Of a stretch of DNA of 5,206 nt, positions 5,044 through 5,206 are shown one piece after another (the first letter of the stretch is position 1; each line of letters opens with the position of its first letter). Source of the stretch: Chloroflexota bacterium (GTDB taxonomy: Bacteria; Chloroflexota; UBA6077). The translations under genes were made by a program, and so were the position numbers. The stretch is taken from assembly GCA_021788565.1 (NCBI GenBank), contig JAJYKO010000497.1, positions 1-5,206 of the forward strand, read 5' to 3'. The notes beneath the pieces are model-generated. The model had not been told where the DNA came from and ran no database searches. It was given only the letters and a program-made list of their open reading frames with translations.

Positions 5044-5206
5044 ATGACCGATCGGATGCTTCGCCTTTATATCAGGCCGGGCTGAGCCACGTGCGCTGCT
5101 GCGAAAGAGTTCCTTTCGCGTCACCAGATCGAGTACGTCTCCAGGGACATCTTTGCCGAACCCGAGGCCCGCGCGGAACTGGCAGCCCTCGGGTTCGACT
5201 CCGTTC
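5044..5206 (+). CDS. Glutaredoxin-like selenoprotein (in-frame TGA = Sec14), 3' end beyond window
   Basis: The first 54 codons of a thioredoxin-fold protein. It begins MTDRMLRLYIRPG, then TGA (5083-5085), then ATCAAAKEFLSRHQIEY and on to ARAELAALGFDSV at the edge. The pattern (beta strand LRLYIRPG, redox site, helix AAAKEFL, strand IEYVSRDI) is that of small glutaredoxins. TGA stands at the first Cys of CxxC, with Cys17 as the second, giving UxxC. The frame is open after the TGA and keeps the family pattern. The last base, C, would begin the codon where the conserved cis-proline is expected. A SECIS-like hairpin follows. Bacterial Sec-containing glutaredoxins are known from selenoproteome surveys. 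The alternative is a nonsense mutation or sequencing error in a Cys gene. The gene diverges from the TetR operon. No clear promoter was seen. Glutathione dependence is not shown. Confidence 0.78.
5095..5125 (+). promoter_or_regulatory. Putative bacterial SECIS hairpin
   Basis: A perfect 7-bp stem, GCGAAAG (5101-5107) with CTTTCGC (5113-5119), closes a 5-nt loop AGTTC (5108-5112). Below it the stem continues imperfectly: T5100-G5120 wobble, G5098-C5122, T5097-A5123 and G5095-C5125. The loop begins 22 nt after the TGA and has G as its second base. Both fit the bacterial SECIS pattern as I know it (loop about 16-37 nt after UGA, G in the first two loop positions). It lies in the coding sequence and should recruit SelB with Sec-tRNA. 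Confidence 0.72.

Noticed and set aside
4887..5045. N-terminal extension of the TetR protein by 53 residues
   Set aside because: It would translate the promoter and operator. The ATG at 4886 has its own GGAG and fits the family length.
5083..5085. TGA as an ordinary stop ending a 13-codon peptide
   Set aside because: The glutaredoxin pattern continues in the same frame straight after it, Cys17 is correctly spaced, and a SECIS-like hairpin follows.

Overview
The window reads as high-GC bacterial DNA. It holds one complete leftward operon for a drug-export-type ABC transporter with its own TetR-family regulator and, diverging from it at the right edge, the 5' end of a small glutaredoxin-like gene that looks like a selenoprotein. 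The GC-rich hairpin repeats and degenerate 7-bp tandem repeats between and inside the genes remind me of Chloroflexota, and less so of cyanobacteria or other repeat-rich phyla. That assignment is an impression only; no rRNA or marker gene is present.

Layout, right to left on the minus strand. A near-consensus sigma70-type promoter (4916-4943) with a palindromic operator just downstream (4896-4915) drives a TetR-family repressor (4886-4236). Next come a membrane-fusion (HlyD/YbhG-like) protein (4234-3314), an ABC-2 permease of the YbhS/YbhR type (3317-2187), an ATPase resembling the first nucleotide-binding domain of YbhF (2182-1148) and an ATPase resembling its second domain (1078-149). The first four genes are tightly packed, with gaps of 1 and 4 nt and one ATGA overlap. 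A 69-nt gap made of heptamer repeats precedes the last gene. The likely model is a TetR-gated efflux pump: the two ATPases power the permease, the fusion protein extends it outside the membrane, and the TetR protein releases the operator when it binds a substrate. The first ~95 bases hold no gene I can identify.

On the plus strand from 5044, after a good ribosome binding site, a frame runs to the window edge except for one in-frame TGA at 5083-5085. This TGA sits where the first cysteine of a glutaredoxin CxxC site belongs (TGA-Ala-Thr-Cys). It is followed, 22 nt later, by the loop of a perfect 7-bp hairpin with G at loop position 2, as expected for a bacterial SECIS element. I read this as a selenocysteine UxxC thiol-redox protein that ordinary gene calling would miss or truncate.

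The second unusual theme is repeats inside genes. Two ~85-bp double-hairpin repeats in opposite orientation are translated in frame near the N-termini of the fusion protein and of one ATPase. A third GC-rich dyad encodes the fusion protein's C-terminus. Heptamer tracts supply the start codon of the last ATPase and the stop codons of both ATPases.
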